The notes under the pieces are model-generated. The model worked only from the letters and a program-made list of their open reading frames with translations, ran no database searches and was not told the DNA's origin. A stretch of DNA of 64,000 nt from GCA-002727735 sp038134525 (GTDB taxonomy: Bacteria; Bacteroidota; Bacteroidia; Flavobacteriales_D; Parvicellaceae), in contig JAYPVI010000005.1 in NCBI GenBank assembly GCA_038134525.1, positions 62,001-126,000 on the forward strand. Reading direction: 5' to 3'. The position numbers and the translations under genes are program-made. Shown here in pieces: positions 54,424 through 63,522 of the stretch (its first letter is position 1; every line of letters starts with the position of its first letter).

Positions 54424-56204
54424 TGAATACTGTAGAAGCTGTCTATGCCACCATTAAACAGGAAGTAACACATCTATATAAAGAACCCGCTTTATTAGAG
54501 CGTTTAGTTATTCAAGAAACTAAAAAAGAACACAAGGGAGATATTACACTTATTACTTTCCCATTACTTAAATTGAGTAAAAAAAATCCTGTTCAAACGG
54601 CTCAAGAAATTGGTGAATTATTAATGGATAAAAACAAGTTTTTTGAATCTTTCAATGTGGTAAGTGGATTTTTAAATTTAGTACTTAAAAAAGAGGTTTG
54701 GATGGGTCAATTAAATTATTTAAATGCCTTAGAATCCCTTGGTAAACCCAATGAAAGTACTGGAAAATTATACATGGTTGAATATTCCTCTCCCAATACA
54801 AACAAACCTCTTCACTTAGGTCATTTAAGAAATATTTTTTTAGGTGATGCAGTTGTTTCGTTACTTAAATCTGTTGGGCATAAAGTGATTAAAACACAAA
54901 TTATTAATGACAGGGGTATACATATTTGTAAGTCGATGGTTGCTTGGCTTCAGTTTGGTAACGGTGAAACTCCAGAATCTTCAGGTTTGAAAGGTGATCA
55001 TCTTGTCGGAAAATATTATGTATTATATGATAAAACCTTTAAAAAACAAGTGGCCCTGCTAATCTCTTCAGGAATGGATGAGAAGGAGGCACAAAATAGT
55101 GCCCAAATATTAAAAGATGCTCAAGAAATGTTGATTAAGTGGGAACAAAACAATCCTGATGTGATTTCATTATGGAAAAAAATGAATGGATGGGTTTACG
55201 ATGGATTTGACACCACATACCAGTCATTGAAAATCAGCTTTGACCATATATACTATGAGTCTAATACCTTTAAACTTGGTAAGGAGGTAGTCCAAAGGGG
55301 AATTGATAAAAAGATATTTTATCGAAAAGAAGATCAGTCCATTTGGTGTGATTTATCATCATTTAAGTTGGATGATAAACTACTGATCAGGTCTGATGGC
55401 ACATCGGTTTACATGACGCAAGATATTGGAACTGCTGTTCAAAGATTTAATGACTATCCCTCACTATCAGGAGTGGTTTATACTGTAGGAAATGAGCAAA
55501 ATCATCATTTTAACGTGTTGTTTAAAATTCTCCAAAAATTAGATTTTGAATGGGCAAAGCATTGTCACCATCTTTCATATGGTATGGTTGAACTACCTGA
55601 TGGTAAGATGAAATCAAGAGAAGGTACTGTAGTTGATGCTGATGATTTACTTTCATCTGTCATTGAAGAGGCTAAAAAATTAACACTAGAACGGGGTCAT
55701 TTAGAAGGAATGAATGAGGAAGAGATAAACAATTTGTGTCAGAAAATTGGTTTAGGAGGTCTCAAATACTTTTTATTAAAGGTAGACCCCAAAAAGAAAA
55801 TGTCATTCAATCCTATAGAGTCCATAGACTTAAATGGTCATACAGGTCCTTTTATTCAATATGGATACGCTCGAATTTGCAGTTTATTAGATCGAGTTGA
55901 TGATTATGATAATTTTGATTATGAAAATGTAGAACTTAGTAATAAGGAATTAGAGGTCATAAAATCCATTAACAATTTTGATGAGTCAATTCAACTAGCT
56001 GCCAATGAGTTATCACCTGCCGTACTAGCAAATTATTTATTTTCATTGGTTAAAACATATAATTCTTTTTATCAAGATTTTCCAATTTTAAAAGAACCAA
56101 ATTCAGATGTGAAATCTTTCCGTATTAGTTTATCTTCACTTACAGCAAAAGTGCTTAAAACTGGAATGGGTATTTTAGGCATTGAATTACCTTCTAGAAT
56201 GTAA
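54423..56204 (+). CDS. argS: Arginyl-tRNA synthetase
   Basis: Charges tRNA-Arg. The 593-residue protein carries the N-terminal Add-1 domain (about 1-115), the HIGH-like signature SSPNTNKPLHLGHLRN (about 123-138), the class I Rossmann catalytic core, and the later MKSREGTVVDAD motif that replaces KMSKS in ArgS. The C-terminal anticodon-binding domain starts near 470 (FIQYGYARICSLL) and is complete. It follows arginase with a one-base overlap. Confidence 0.96.
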   Translation: MNTVEAVYATIKQEVTHLYKEPALLERLVIQETKKEHKGDITLITFPLLKLSKKNPVQTAQEIGELLMDKNKFFESFNVVSGFLNLVLKKEVWMGQLNYLNALESLGKPNESTGKLYMVEYSSPNTNKPLHLGHLRNIFLGDAVVSLLKSVGHKVIKTQIINDRGIHICKSMVAWLQFGNGETPESSGLKGDHLVGKYYVLYDKTFKKQVALLISSGMDEKEAQNSAQILKDAQEMLIKWEQNNPDVISLWKKMNGWVYDGFDTTYQSLKISFDHIYYESNTFKLGKEVVQRGIDKKIFYRKEDQSIWCDLSSFKLDDKLLIRSDGTSVYMTQDIGTAVQRFNDYPSLSGVVYTVGNEQNHHFNVLFKILQKLDFEWAKHCHHLSYGMVELPDGKMKSREGTVVDADDLLSSVIEEAKKLTLERGHLEGMNEEEINNLCQKIGLGGLKYFLLKVDPKKKMSFNPIESIDLNGHTGPFIQYGYARICSLLDRVDDYDNFDYENVELSNKELEVIKSINNFDESIQLAANELSPAVLANYLFSLVKTYNSFYQDFPILKEPNSDVKSFRISLSSLTAKVLKTGMGILGIELPSRM

Positions 56205-56209
56205 GTGAT

Positions 56210-57139
56210 TTGGAAACATATGAAAAATATCCAAGTTGGAAAACGTTTCAAACCTATTTTCCTGAAGACTGGAGGATAACGCCTGATTGTTCTCCTTTAG
56301 AATATTATTGGACTTGGAAGGACTTTGATGTTCATATCGATCACTACAATGTGAGCTCTGAGAAAAAAAAACACAAATTAATCTTGTTGCATGGAGGTGG
56401 TGGTAATGGAAGATTGCTATCACCGGTTGCTGTTTTTTTTCATAAGATGGGTTATGAATGCATTGCTCCTGACCTCCCTGGTTTTGGTTTAACTAAGATT
56501 CATAAGCCAAACTCTTATTTTACCTGGATAAATCTGGTTAATGAATTGGTTAATTTAGAGCTTGAAAAAAGCAATTCCCCTATTGTGCTATGTGGTGTTA
56601 GTTTAGGTGGTATGTTAGCCTATCAGGTAGCCTGTTTAAATAAACAAATAAGCGGATTAATTGTGACCAGTTTGGCTGATACAAGAAAAAAATCTGTACA
56701 AATTGGGTTAGCCAAAAATAAATTATTTGGTGTAGTTTCTCCGATTCTCCTTAATGGTTTGAGTCAATTGACGGATGATATTAAAATTCCTATTAAATGG
56801 ACTACTAAAATGTGGGCTATGGCGAATAATCCGTCATTTGTTAAAGCTCTAATGAAAGATAAAGTGGGGTCTGGTAGTTCTGTTTATTTAAAGTTTTTTA
56901 GAACTCTTTTTGAAGTGTCTCCAGAGATTGAACCTAAGGATTTTAATTTATGTCCGCTTCTGTTTTTACAACCAGAAAACGATTACATTATTCCATGGTC
57001 CACATCTAGGCCATTCTATGATGCTTTGTCTTGTGAAAAGAAAATGGTTGTTTTAGAAAATTGTGGACACATCCCACTTGAAAAGCCGGGAACAGACCAA
57101 ATGATTGAAGCCGTTATTTCTTTCTTGAATGAGCTTTGA
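56210..57139 (+). CDS. Alpha/beta-hydrolase
   Basis: A 309-residue hydrolase of the alpha/beta fold. LILLHGGGGNGRLLSP holds the oxyanion loop, the nucleophile is in VLCGVSLGGMLAYQ (about Ser135), the acid is likely Asp in QPENDYIIPW, and the histidine is in ENCGHIPLEKPG. The cap domain is between 160 and 235. The start is a TTG at 56210, five bases after the argS stop, because no in-frame ATG occurs near. Substrate cannot be told. It converges with rplS with one base between the stops. Confidence 0.82.
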   Translation: METYEKYPSWKTFQTYFPEDWRITPDCSPLEYYWTWKDFDVHIDHYNVSSEKKKHKLILLHGGGGNGRLLSPVAVFFHKMGYECIAPDLPGFGLTKIHKPNSYFTWINLVNELVNLELEKSNSPIVLCGVSLGGMLAYQVACLNKQISGLIVTSLADTRKKSVQIGLAKNKLFGVVSPILLNGLSQLTDDIKIPIKWTTKMWAMANNPSFVKALMKDKVGSGSSVYLKFFRTLFEVSPEIEPKDFNLCPLLFLQPENDYIIPWSTSRPFYDALSCEKKMVVLENCGHIPLEKPGTDQMIEAVISFLNEL

Positions 57140-57140
57140 A

Positions 57141-57500
57141 TTACTTCTTTGAGAAATTCTTTTTCTCTTTAATTCTTGCAGCTTTACCTGTTCTTTCTCT
57201 GAGGTAAAATAATCTTGCTCTTCTGACTGCACCTTCTTTGTTAACAACAATTTTCTCTATAAAGGGAGATGCTAATGGAAATATTCTTTCTACACCTGTA
57301 CCACCTGACATTTTTCTGATCGTAAATGTTTCTGTAGTTCCAGAACCTTTTCTTTGAATCACAGTTCCTTGAAAAGATTGCAATCTTTCTTTGTTACCTT
57401 CTTTAATTTTATAAGTAACAGTTAAGTTGTCTCCAGAGCTGAATTTTGGCCATTCTTTAATCTCTGAAATTTCATTTGATATTTGCTTTACTCTATCCAT
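57141..57500 (-). CDS. rplS: 50S ribosomal protein L19
   Basis: A 119-residue ribosomal protein. The conserved LTVTYKIKEGNKERLQSFQGTVIQ-like core, SGGTGVERIFPLASPFIEKI and RRARLFYLRERTGKAARIKE are unmistakable. It binds at the 30S-50S interface. It follows trmD by 62 bases on the same strand; the order trmD-rplS is conserved across many bacteria. The intervening gap may contain its own weak promoter, since AATCTTTG there is one base off the -7 consensus. Confidence 0.97.
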   Translation of the reverse strand: MDRVKQISNEISEIKEWPKFSSGDNLTVTYKIKEGNKERLQSFQGTVIQRKGSGTTETFTIRKMSGGTGVERIFPLASPFIEKIVVNKEGAVRRARLFYLRERTGKAARIKEKKNFSKK

Positions 57501-57562
57501 GATCCAATTTTTAGGCCTGCAATATTACAAAGATTTTTTTTAATTTTCATATCCCAATCTTT

Positions 57563-58237
57563 TTATTTTAACAGGTCAGGTCTTCTTTTTTTGGTGTTTT
57601 CTATAGATTTTTCAAATCGCCACTTTTCTATTTCCTTCAAATTACCTGATGTTAGTACTTTGGGAACATCCCATCCATTAAAGGATGAAGGTCTTGTATA
57701 AACTGGTGGTGCAAGAAGATCATCTTGAAAAGAATCACTGAGTGCAGATGTCTCATCATTTAATACTCCAGGTATCAATCTTATGACGCTATCGCAAAAC
57801 ACAGCAGCTGGTAATTCTCCTCCAGAAAGGACATAATCACCAATTGATATTTCTTTAGTAACTAAATGATCTCTTACTCGTTGATCAATTCCTTTATAGT
57901 GACCACATATTAAAATGATGTTTTCTTGTAAAGAATGCTGATTGGCCATTTGTTGATTTAGTTGATCGCCATCTGGACACATAAATATGATTTCATCATA
58001 ATTTCGATCATTTTTTAAATGTTGAATACAATGGAACAAGGGTTCAATTGATAGAACCATTCCAGCACCACCTCCAAAAGCATAGTCATCTATGCTTTTT
58101 TGTTTATTTAGGCTGTAATTTCTAAGATCATGTACATGAATTTCTACTATTTTTTTTTCCTGGGCACGTTTAAGAATAGAGTGCTCAAAATAACTGTTTA
58201 GAAGTGAAGGTATGGCACTAATTATATCAACTCTCAT
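57563..58237 (-). CDS. trmD: tRNA (guanine-37-N1)-methyltransferase
   Basis: Methylates G37 of tRNAs reading CNN codons, preventing frameshifts. The 224-residue SPOUT enzyme has MRVDIISAIPSLLNSYFEHSI at the start, YAFGGGAGMVLS, ILICGHYKGIDQRVRDHLV and IGDYVLSGGELPAA, the knotted SAM-binding site. The RPSSFNGWDVPKVLTSGN end is conserved as well. It overlaps the upstream metallohydrolase gene by four bases. Confidence 0.97.
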   Translation of the reverse strand: MRVDIISAIPSLLNSYFEHSILKRAQEKKIVEIHVHDLRNYSLNKQKSIDDYAFGGGAGMVLSIEPLFHCIQHLKNDRNYDEIIFMCPDGDQLNQQMANQHSLQENIILICGHYKGIDQRVRDHLVTKEISIGDYVLSGGELPAAVFCDSVIRLIPGVLNDETSALSDSFQDDLLAPPVYTRPSSFNGWDVPKVLTSGNLKEIEKWRFEKSIENTKKRRPDLLK

Positions 58238-59019
58238 GATAAAGTAATTTGTAATCCATCATAAGCTATTTTTATATTTTCCGGCAATTTTGATTCTATT
58301 TCTTCATGCAAACCCATATGATGAGAAATATGTGTTAAATAGGCTTTTTTAGGAGATAATTCATGAATCATTTCTACTGCTTGTTCTAAATTTAGGTGAG
58401 AAATATGTTCTTCTTTTCTCAGAGCATTAATAATAAGTACATCTAAGTTTTTTATCTTTTCTTTCTCTTCATTACTTATGGTTTTCGCATCCGTTATATA
58501 TGCGAATTTATTCATTCTAAATCCTAAAACTGGAAGTTTATAGTGCATAACTTCAATAGGGTAAATGGTTGTATTTCCAATCCTAATTGTACTGTTTTTA
58601 TCTATAGAAATCTGATTAATTTGAGGTATCCCTGGATATTTAAATTTTGGATCAAATACATAGATGTATTCTCTTTTAAGTGCATCAAAAACTCTATTAC
58701 TACAATAAATATCAACAGGTTTCTTTTGTTTGAAATTGTAGGGTCTTACATCATCAAGCCCAGCAACGTGATCTTTGTGTTCGTGGGTAAATAAAACGGC
58801 ATCTAATTGCTCAATGTTATTTTTAAGCATCTGTTGTCTAAAATCTGGCCCCGTATCAATTACTATGGACTTGTCTTTTAATTGAACATGAATGGAAGAT
58901 CTTAGTCTATGGTCTTTTTTATCTTTTGATTTGCAAACTGGACAATGGCAAGCAATTACAGGTACGCCTTGAGATGTTCCCGAGCCAACTACGGTAACAA
59001 TCATTTCATTTGCTGTCAT
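58234..59019 (-). CDS. MBL-fold metallohydrolase, PhnP-like
   Basis: A 261-residue metallo-beta-lactamase-fold protein. The catalytic metal motif is FTHEHKDHVAGLDD, and further ligands are in DTGPDF and LTHISHH. The cluster CHCPVCKSKDKKDHRLRSS near residue 24 matches the second, structural zinc site of PhnP phosphodiesterases. Members hydrolyse cyclic phosphodiesters, but this gene is away from phosphonate genes. It overlaps the cysteine desulfurase gene by 14 bases in the glmM-to-rplS cluster. Confidence 0.85.
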   Translation of the reverse strand: MTANEMIVTVVGSGTSQGVPVIACHCPVCKSKDKKDHRLRSSIHVQLKDKSIVIDTGPDFRQQMLKNNIEQLDAVLFTHEHKDHVAGLDDVRPYNFKQKKPVDIYCSNRVFDALKREYIYVFDPKFKYPGIPQINQISIDKNSTIRIGNTTIYPIEVMHYKLPVLGFRMNKFAYITDAKTISNEEKEKIKNLDVLIINALRKEEHISHLNLEQAVEMIHELSPKKAYLTHISHHMGLHEEIESKLPENIKIAYDGLQITLS

Positions 59020-60148
59020 GATTCATTATACTTCTAATTTTTTTTAGAGTGAATTCGACATCTTCTAAGGTGTTTAATCTGCTAAAGGAGAATCGGACAG
59101 ATTGACAATTTTCTTGTTGTGGCAATTCTGCTAATACATGAGACCCTATATTAGATCCAGAAGAACATGCACTTCCTCCGGATGCTGCTATGCCATGAAT
59201 GTCTAAACTGAATAAGAGCATCGAATTACAAACATCAGCTGGAAAACATACATTCAACACGGTATATAAACTTTTCTCAGGATCTGTTTCCCCATTGTAT
59301 CCAATTCTTGAATCTATGTTATTAAGCTCTTGCATCATGAAAGTTTTAAGACCTTGAATATGCAGTTGATGTGATACAAGATTTTCATATGCCATTTCCA
59401 TAGCTTTTCCTAGGCCAACAATGCCATACAGGTTTTCTGTTCCTCCTCTATTTTTTCTTTCTTGTGAGCCTCCAGTAATCAGAGGATTTAGATTAATTTG
59501 GTTGTTAACATACAGAAATCCAACTCCTTTTGGTCCATGAAGTTTGTGAGCAGAACAAGTTAAAAAATCAATGGGTGTTTCTTTTAAATTGAAATAGTAA
59601 TGTCCCATAGTCTGCACAGTATCCGAGTGAAAGTACACATGCTTATGTTCTGCACAAATGTTAGCTACTTTTTTGATTGGTAACAACGTTCCAATTTCAT
59701 TATTGGCATGCATTAGAGTCACAAGAGTGGTTACTTTGTCATTAACCAGTAATTCTAACTGATCTATGTCTGGATTTCCATAATTATCGGTTTTCAAAAA
59801 AACTACTTCTACACCGTTATGATCTCTCAAGTATTCAGCTGTATGTAATACTGCATGGTGTTCAATTTTGGTGGTTATAATTCTTTTTACGTTTAAATCA
59901 TGTACTGCACACCTCAAGGCCATGTTGTCAGCTTCAGTACCTCCTGAAGTAAATATGATCTCATTATTTTTTGCTTGAATCAGATCAGCAATTTTTTTTC
60001 TATTGATTTCTATGGCATTTTTCGTTTTTCTTCCAAATGCATGTGTACTTGAAGGATTACCAAAGTAATTATATAAGTAAGGTTGAATTTCTTCTATAAC
60101 TTCGTTTGCAATAGGAGTTGTAGCAGCATTATCTAAATAAACTTTCAT
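59006..60148 (-). CDS. Cysteine desulfurase
   Basis: A pyridoxal-phosphate enzyme releasing sulfur from cysteine for iron-sulfur clusters or thiolated tRNA. The 380-residue protein starts MKVYLDNAATTPIANEV, has GGTEADNMAL, the PLP lysine in SAHKLHGPKGVG and the active cysteine in ASGGSACSSGS. It looks like the IscS/NifS group; a tRNA-thiolation role cannot be excluded. It follows glmM by 21 bases and overlaps the metallohydrolase gene. Confidence 0.93.
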   Translation of the reverse strand: MKVYLDNAATTPIANEVIEEIQPYLYNYFGNPSSTHAFGRKTKNAIEINRKKIADLIQAKNNEIIFTSGGTEADNMALRCAVHDLNVKRIITTKIEHHAVLHTAEYLRDHNGVEVVFLKTDNYGNPDIDQLELLVNDKVTTLVTLMHANNEIGTLLPIKKVANICAEHKHVYFHSDTVQTMGHYYFNLKETPIDFLTCSAHKLHGPKGVGFLYVNNQINLNPLITGGSQERKNRGGTENLYGIVGLGKAMEMAYENLVSHQLHIQGLKTFMMQELNNIDSRIGYNGETDPEKSLYTVLNVCFPADVCNSMLLFSLDIHGIAASGGSACSSGSNIGSHVLAELPQQENCQSVRFSFSRLNTLEDVEFTLKKIRSIMNHDSK

Positions 60149-60169
60149 TTCGAATATAAATATAGCGAA

Positions 60170-61555
60170 TTACATCAGCGATTTAACTTCATCTACAAAT
60201 CTACTGGCAAGAGCATTTGCTTTTTCATCATCTTTACTCTCTGCATAAATCCGAATGATGGGTTCTGTATTTGATTTTCTTAGGTGAACCCATTCCTCTT
60301 CAAAATCAAGTTTTAAACCATCAATTTTATTTTGTTCAATATGACTGTATTTTTTTGAAATTTTAAATACAAGATTGTCAATATCAGTTGATGGTGTCAG
60401 TTCGACTTTGTTTTTACTTATCACGTAATTAGGATAAGAAGCTCTTAATTCACTCATGGTCAACTTTTTTATGGCAAGATGGGTCAGAAATAGTGCAATT
60501 CCAACTAGTGCATCTCTTCCATAATGGGATGAGGGATAAATAACTCCTCCATTTCCCTCTCCACCAATAACAGCATTTTTATCTTTCATCATACTAACTA
60601 CATTAACTTCACCAACTGCTGATGCAAAATACTGACCTCCATGCTTCTCGGTGACATCTCTTAGTGCCCTAGTAGATGATAAATTGGAGACGGTGTTTCC
60701 AGGATTTTGACTTAAAATATGATCAGCCACCGCAACTAAGGTGTATTCTTCCCCAAACACCTTTCCATCTTCACAAACAAATGCGAGTCGATCCACATCA
60801 GGATCAACAACAATACCCAAGTCAGCATTTTTATTTCTAACAGTTTCGCTTAATTTCTCTAGATGGGCAGGAAGTGGTTCAGGGTTGTGGGGGAATTGCC
60901 CAGTTGGTTCACAATACAATTCTGTAACATTTTCACACCCTAGGGCTTTTAATAGCTTTGGTAATGCAATTCCACCTGTGCTGTTTACAGCATCAATTAC
61001 AATTTTAAAGTTTGCTTTTTTGATTTCATTTATATCAACACCATCTAACTTTATAATTTCTTCTATATGAATATCAATGTAGTTGTTTAGATAATTTACC
61101 TTGCCCAAATTGTCAACATCATTAAATATGGTTTTGTTTTCGTTGATAATTTCGAGTAATTTTTCCCCATCATCTGCACTTATGAATTCTCCTTGATTAT
61201 TAAGTAGTTTTAATGCATTCCATTGTTTTGGGTTGTGACTGGCTGTTAAAATAATTCCACCATGTGCTTTTTCTCGAGGTACTGCAAATTCTACGGTGGG
61301 AGTAGTTGATAGACCTAAATTAATAATGTCAATACCCAATGATTGTAATGTGCCTATGCAAAGGTTTTCAACCATTTCTCCAGAAAGCCTAGCATCTCTC
61401 CCAATTACTACTTTTAGTGGTTCATTTTTGAATTTTTCCTTTAGCCAGTAACCATAAGCACTTACTGATTCTACTATATCTATTGGAGTTAAGTTCTCAT
61501 TTGGGACTCCACCAATTGTACCTCTAATTCCAGAAATGGATTTAATTAAAGTCAT
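60170..61555 (-). CDS. glmM: Phosphoglucosamine mutase
   Basis: Converts glucosamine-6-phosphate to glucosamine-1-phosphate for peptidoglycan and UDP-GlcNAc. From ATG 61555 the protein has 461 residues and opens MTLIKSISGIRGTIGG, the conserved start. A longer frame to 61588 adds 11 residues with no family support. Phosphoserine loop TASHNPKQWNAL, metal loop VDPDVDRLAF, sugar-binding GEGNGG and the phosphate-binding RKSNTEPIIRIY are all present. It heads a minus-strand cluster of five genes. Confidence 0.95.
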   Translation of the reverse strand: MTLIKSISGIRGTIGGVPNENLTPIDIVESVSAYGYWLKEKFKNEPLKVVIGRDARLSGEMVENLCIGTLQSLGIDIINLGLSTTPTVEFAVPREKAHGGIILTASHNPKQWNALKLLNNQGEFISADDGEKLLEIINENKTIFNDVDNLGKVNYLNNYIDIHIEEIIKLDGVDINEIKKANFKIVIDAVNSTGGIALPKLLKALGCENVTELYCEPTGQFPHNPEPLPAHLEKLSETVRNKNADLGIVVDPDVDRLAFVCEDGKVFGEEYTLVAVADHILSQNPGNTVSNLSSTRALRDVTEKHGGQYFASAVGEVNVVSMMKDKNAVIGGEGNGGVIYPSSHYGRDALVGIALFLTHLAIKKLTMSELRASYPNYVISKNKVELTPSTDIDNLVFKISKKYSHIEQNKIDGLKLDFEEEWVHLRKSNTEPIIRIYAESKDDEKANALASRFVDEVKSLM

Positions 61556-61682
61556 TTTTTTGATTCGAATATAACCATTGGTAAGCACTCATGTCCTTTT
61601 TAGATTCATTTTTTTTTATATTAATAAAAAGTTGTTTTAGTAAATGTTAATTTAATTGTGAATAAGCTAAATGAACAATGTG

Positions 61683-61711
61683 TTGGTCCTATTGATATAT
61701 AAATAAATTTG
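61683..61711 (+). promoter_or_regulatory. Promoter of the TPR-protein gene
   Basis: TTG at 61683-61685, 18 bases, then a perfect TAAATTTG at 61704-61711. Both elements and spacing fit the Bacteroidota consensus. The ATG at 61735 is 23 bases further, giving a leader of about 18 bases. The rest of the 179-base gap toward glmM shows no other signal I can name. Confidence 0.55.
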
Positions 61712-61734
61712 TTAAGGAATCATGTATTTAAATT

Positions 61735-63138
61735 ATGTTTGAAAATCCACTTTCTAATGATGAAATTCTTCAAAAAGTTGTCCAATTTGAAGACATGCTT
61801 TCTGAAAAATCCTTTACTTTTTTTGATGTTGATGATTATGAAAACATAATCGATTATTATATCGATCTAGAGTTAAATGATAAAGTAATGGCTGCGATTG
61901 ATTTTGGTCTAAATCAATTTCCTAATGATTTATCATTATCTCTTATTAAAGTAGAGGTATTAAATAGCAAACAACTTATTGATGATTCCTATATGCTATT
62001 GAAGTCCTTAGAACAGTTTTACCCCAACAATATCGATGTGTTATTTAACCTAGGAAAAATTTATGCTATTACTGATCGTATACAAACAGCAAAAATTTAC
62101 TTTGAGAACACCATAGATTTAATAAAGGTTAATGACTCATACAATGACTTACTTTCTGATATCGCATATGAGTTTTTGCAAATAGGTCAAAATAATCAGG
62201 CTATTCATGTTATGAAGCGTATTATCGACATTAATCCTGAAGACGAGTCAACCATGATGGAGTTAGGAATTGCTTTTCATGAGTCAGGACAGGTAGAAGA
62301 AGCAATAAATTACTTTACTGAAATAATTGATGAAAATCCTTATTCTCATATAGCTTGGTTTAATTTAGGTACGTTACACAATTTAAAAGAAGACTGGAAG
62401 GAAGCCCTTTTTTCGTTTGATATGTGTTTGGTTATAAATGAAAAATTTACTGCTGCTCATTATGGAAAAGCTAATAGTTTTATTCAAGAAAAAGAGTATC
62501 AACTAGCTATTGATACGTTTAATGACTCTTTTAATTTTGATCATCCTAATTCTTATGCCTATTGTTGTTTAGGTGAATGTTATGAGAAAATTGGTGATTT
62601 CAAAAAAGCATTAATATTTTATGAAAAAAGCTTAGAAATTGATGATTCTCAATCCGATGCTTGGTTGGGGATAGGCGTGGTCAGAGATTTAAATAATCAA
62701 ACTCTTGATGGATTAAAATTTATAGAAAAAGCCATCAATCTGGATCCTGAAAATCCTGAATATTGGTATATTTTTGCTGAGTTTCTTACTAAACTTGGAA
62801 AAATTAGCGAAGCAGAAGAAGCTTTTAAAAAAGTTGTAGAGATAGACCCCGGTAATATTGATGCATGGATTGATTACTCTAATTTCTTATTTGAAAACAC
62901 TTCTAAAACAAGAGCTATTAAAGAAGTTGAAAGAGCTATTGTTAAGAATAAAGGAGATCAAGATCTTAAACTTCGTTTAATAGCTATGCAGATAGCATCA
63001 GGAAAAATTGCTGATGCAAAAACCAAGTTGATTGATTTTCAAAAAAACAATAGTTCTTCAATTCATAAATTATTTGAAATATATCCAGAGGTTAAAAATA
63101 TTCCTGAAATAATAGAAATTATCAATAAAGATAAATAG
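61735..63138 (+). CDS. Tetratricopeptide-repeat protein
   Basis: A 467-residue cytoplasmic protein: no signal peptide. From about 75 onward at least nine TPR units of 34 residues are visible with the usual W/Y-LG-x-Y pattern (for example AWFNLGTLHNLKEDWKEALFSFD, AYCCLGECYEKIGDFKKALIFYE, AWLGIGVVRDLNNQ). The N-terminal 70 residues are acidic. TPR arrays scaffold protein complexes. The partner is unknown. It is followed by a rhodanese gene with its own promoter. Confidence 0.85.
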   Translation: MFENPLSNDEILQKVVQFEDMLSEKSFTFFDVDDYENIIDYYIDLELNDKVMAAIDFGLNQFPNDLSLSLIKVEVLNSKQLIDDSYMLLKSLEQFYPNNIDVLFNLGKIYAITDRIQTAKIYFENTIDLIKVNDSYNDLLSDIAYEFLQIGQNNQAIHVMKRIIDINPEDESTMMELGIAFHESGQVEEAINYFTEIIDENPYSHIAWFNLGTLHNLKEDWKEALFSFDMCLVINEKFTAAHYGKANSFIQEKEYQLAIDTFNDSFNFDHPNSYAYCCLGECYEKIGDFKKALIFYEKSLEIDDSQSDAWLGIGVVRDLNNQTLDGLKFIEKAINLDPENPEYWYIFAEFLTKLGKISEAEEAFKKVVEIDPGNIDAWIDYSNFLFENTSKTRAIKEVERAIVKNKGDQDLKLRLIAMQIASGKIADAKTKLIDFQKNNSSSIHKLFEIYPEVKNIPEIIEIINKDK

Positions 63139-63189
63139 CCTATTAATTTTCACTTTTTTAAAAGAAGATTTTTTGGTTGTATAATGTCT

Positions 63190-63197
63190 TATATTTG
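63190..63197 (+). promoter_or_regulatory. -7 promoter element abutting the rhodanese gene
   Basis: A perfect TATATTTG is followed by AAGC and then the ATG at 63202. Transcription would begin at or next to the start codon. A TTTG occurs 14 bases upstream of the element, closer than normal for -33. Confidence 0.5.
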
Positions 63198-63201
63198 AAG
63201 C

Positions 63202-63522
63202 ATGGAAATCAAGATTATTTCGTACCCTGATCTTCAGCAAAGAAAAAAAGACGGTGCTTCATTTCAATTAGTCGATATAAGAGAGCCATATGAGCTAGAA
63301 ATTGAGGGCCTTTCAGATGCTATCCATCTACCAATGGGAGAACTTGTTGAACGATTAGATGAAATACCGACAGACATAAATATAGTTTTTCATTGCAGTT
63401 CGGGTAAAAGATCAATAAACATGATGCATTTTTTACTCATGAATAACCTTTACAAGGATAACTATTATTCTCTCGAGGGTGGTTTTCAGAGTATTCTTGA
63501 ATTTTCTTCCAATGAAAAATAA
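63202..63522 (+). CDS. Rhodanese-like domain protein
   Basis: A 106-residue single-domain rhodanese. LVDIREPYELEIEGLSDAIHLPMGEL is the characteristic start, and the active-site loop is FHCSSGKRSINM with the catalytic Cys at about 73. Such small proteins carry persulfide sulfur in thiol or tRNA sulfuration. Its stop overlaps the DUF368 gene start by 11 bases. A cysteine desulfurase is encoded 3 kb away on the other strand, a possible sulfur donor. Confidence 0.92.
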   Translation: MEIKIISYPDLQQRKKDGASFQLVDIREPYELEIEGLSDAIHLPMGELVERLDEIPTDINIVFHCSSGKRSINMMHFLLMNNLYKDNYYSLEGGFQSILEFSSNEK

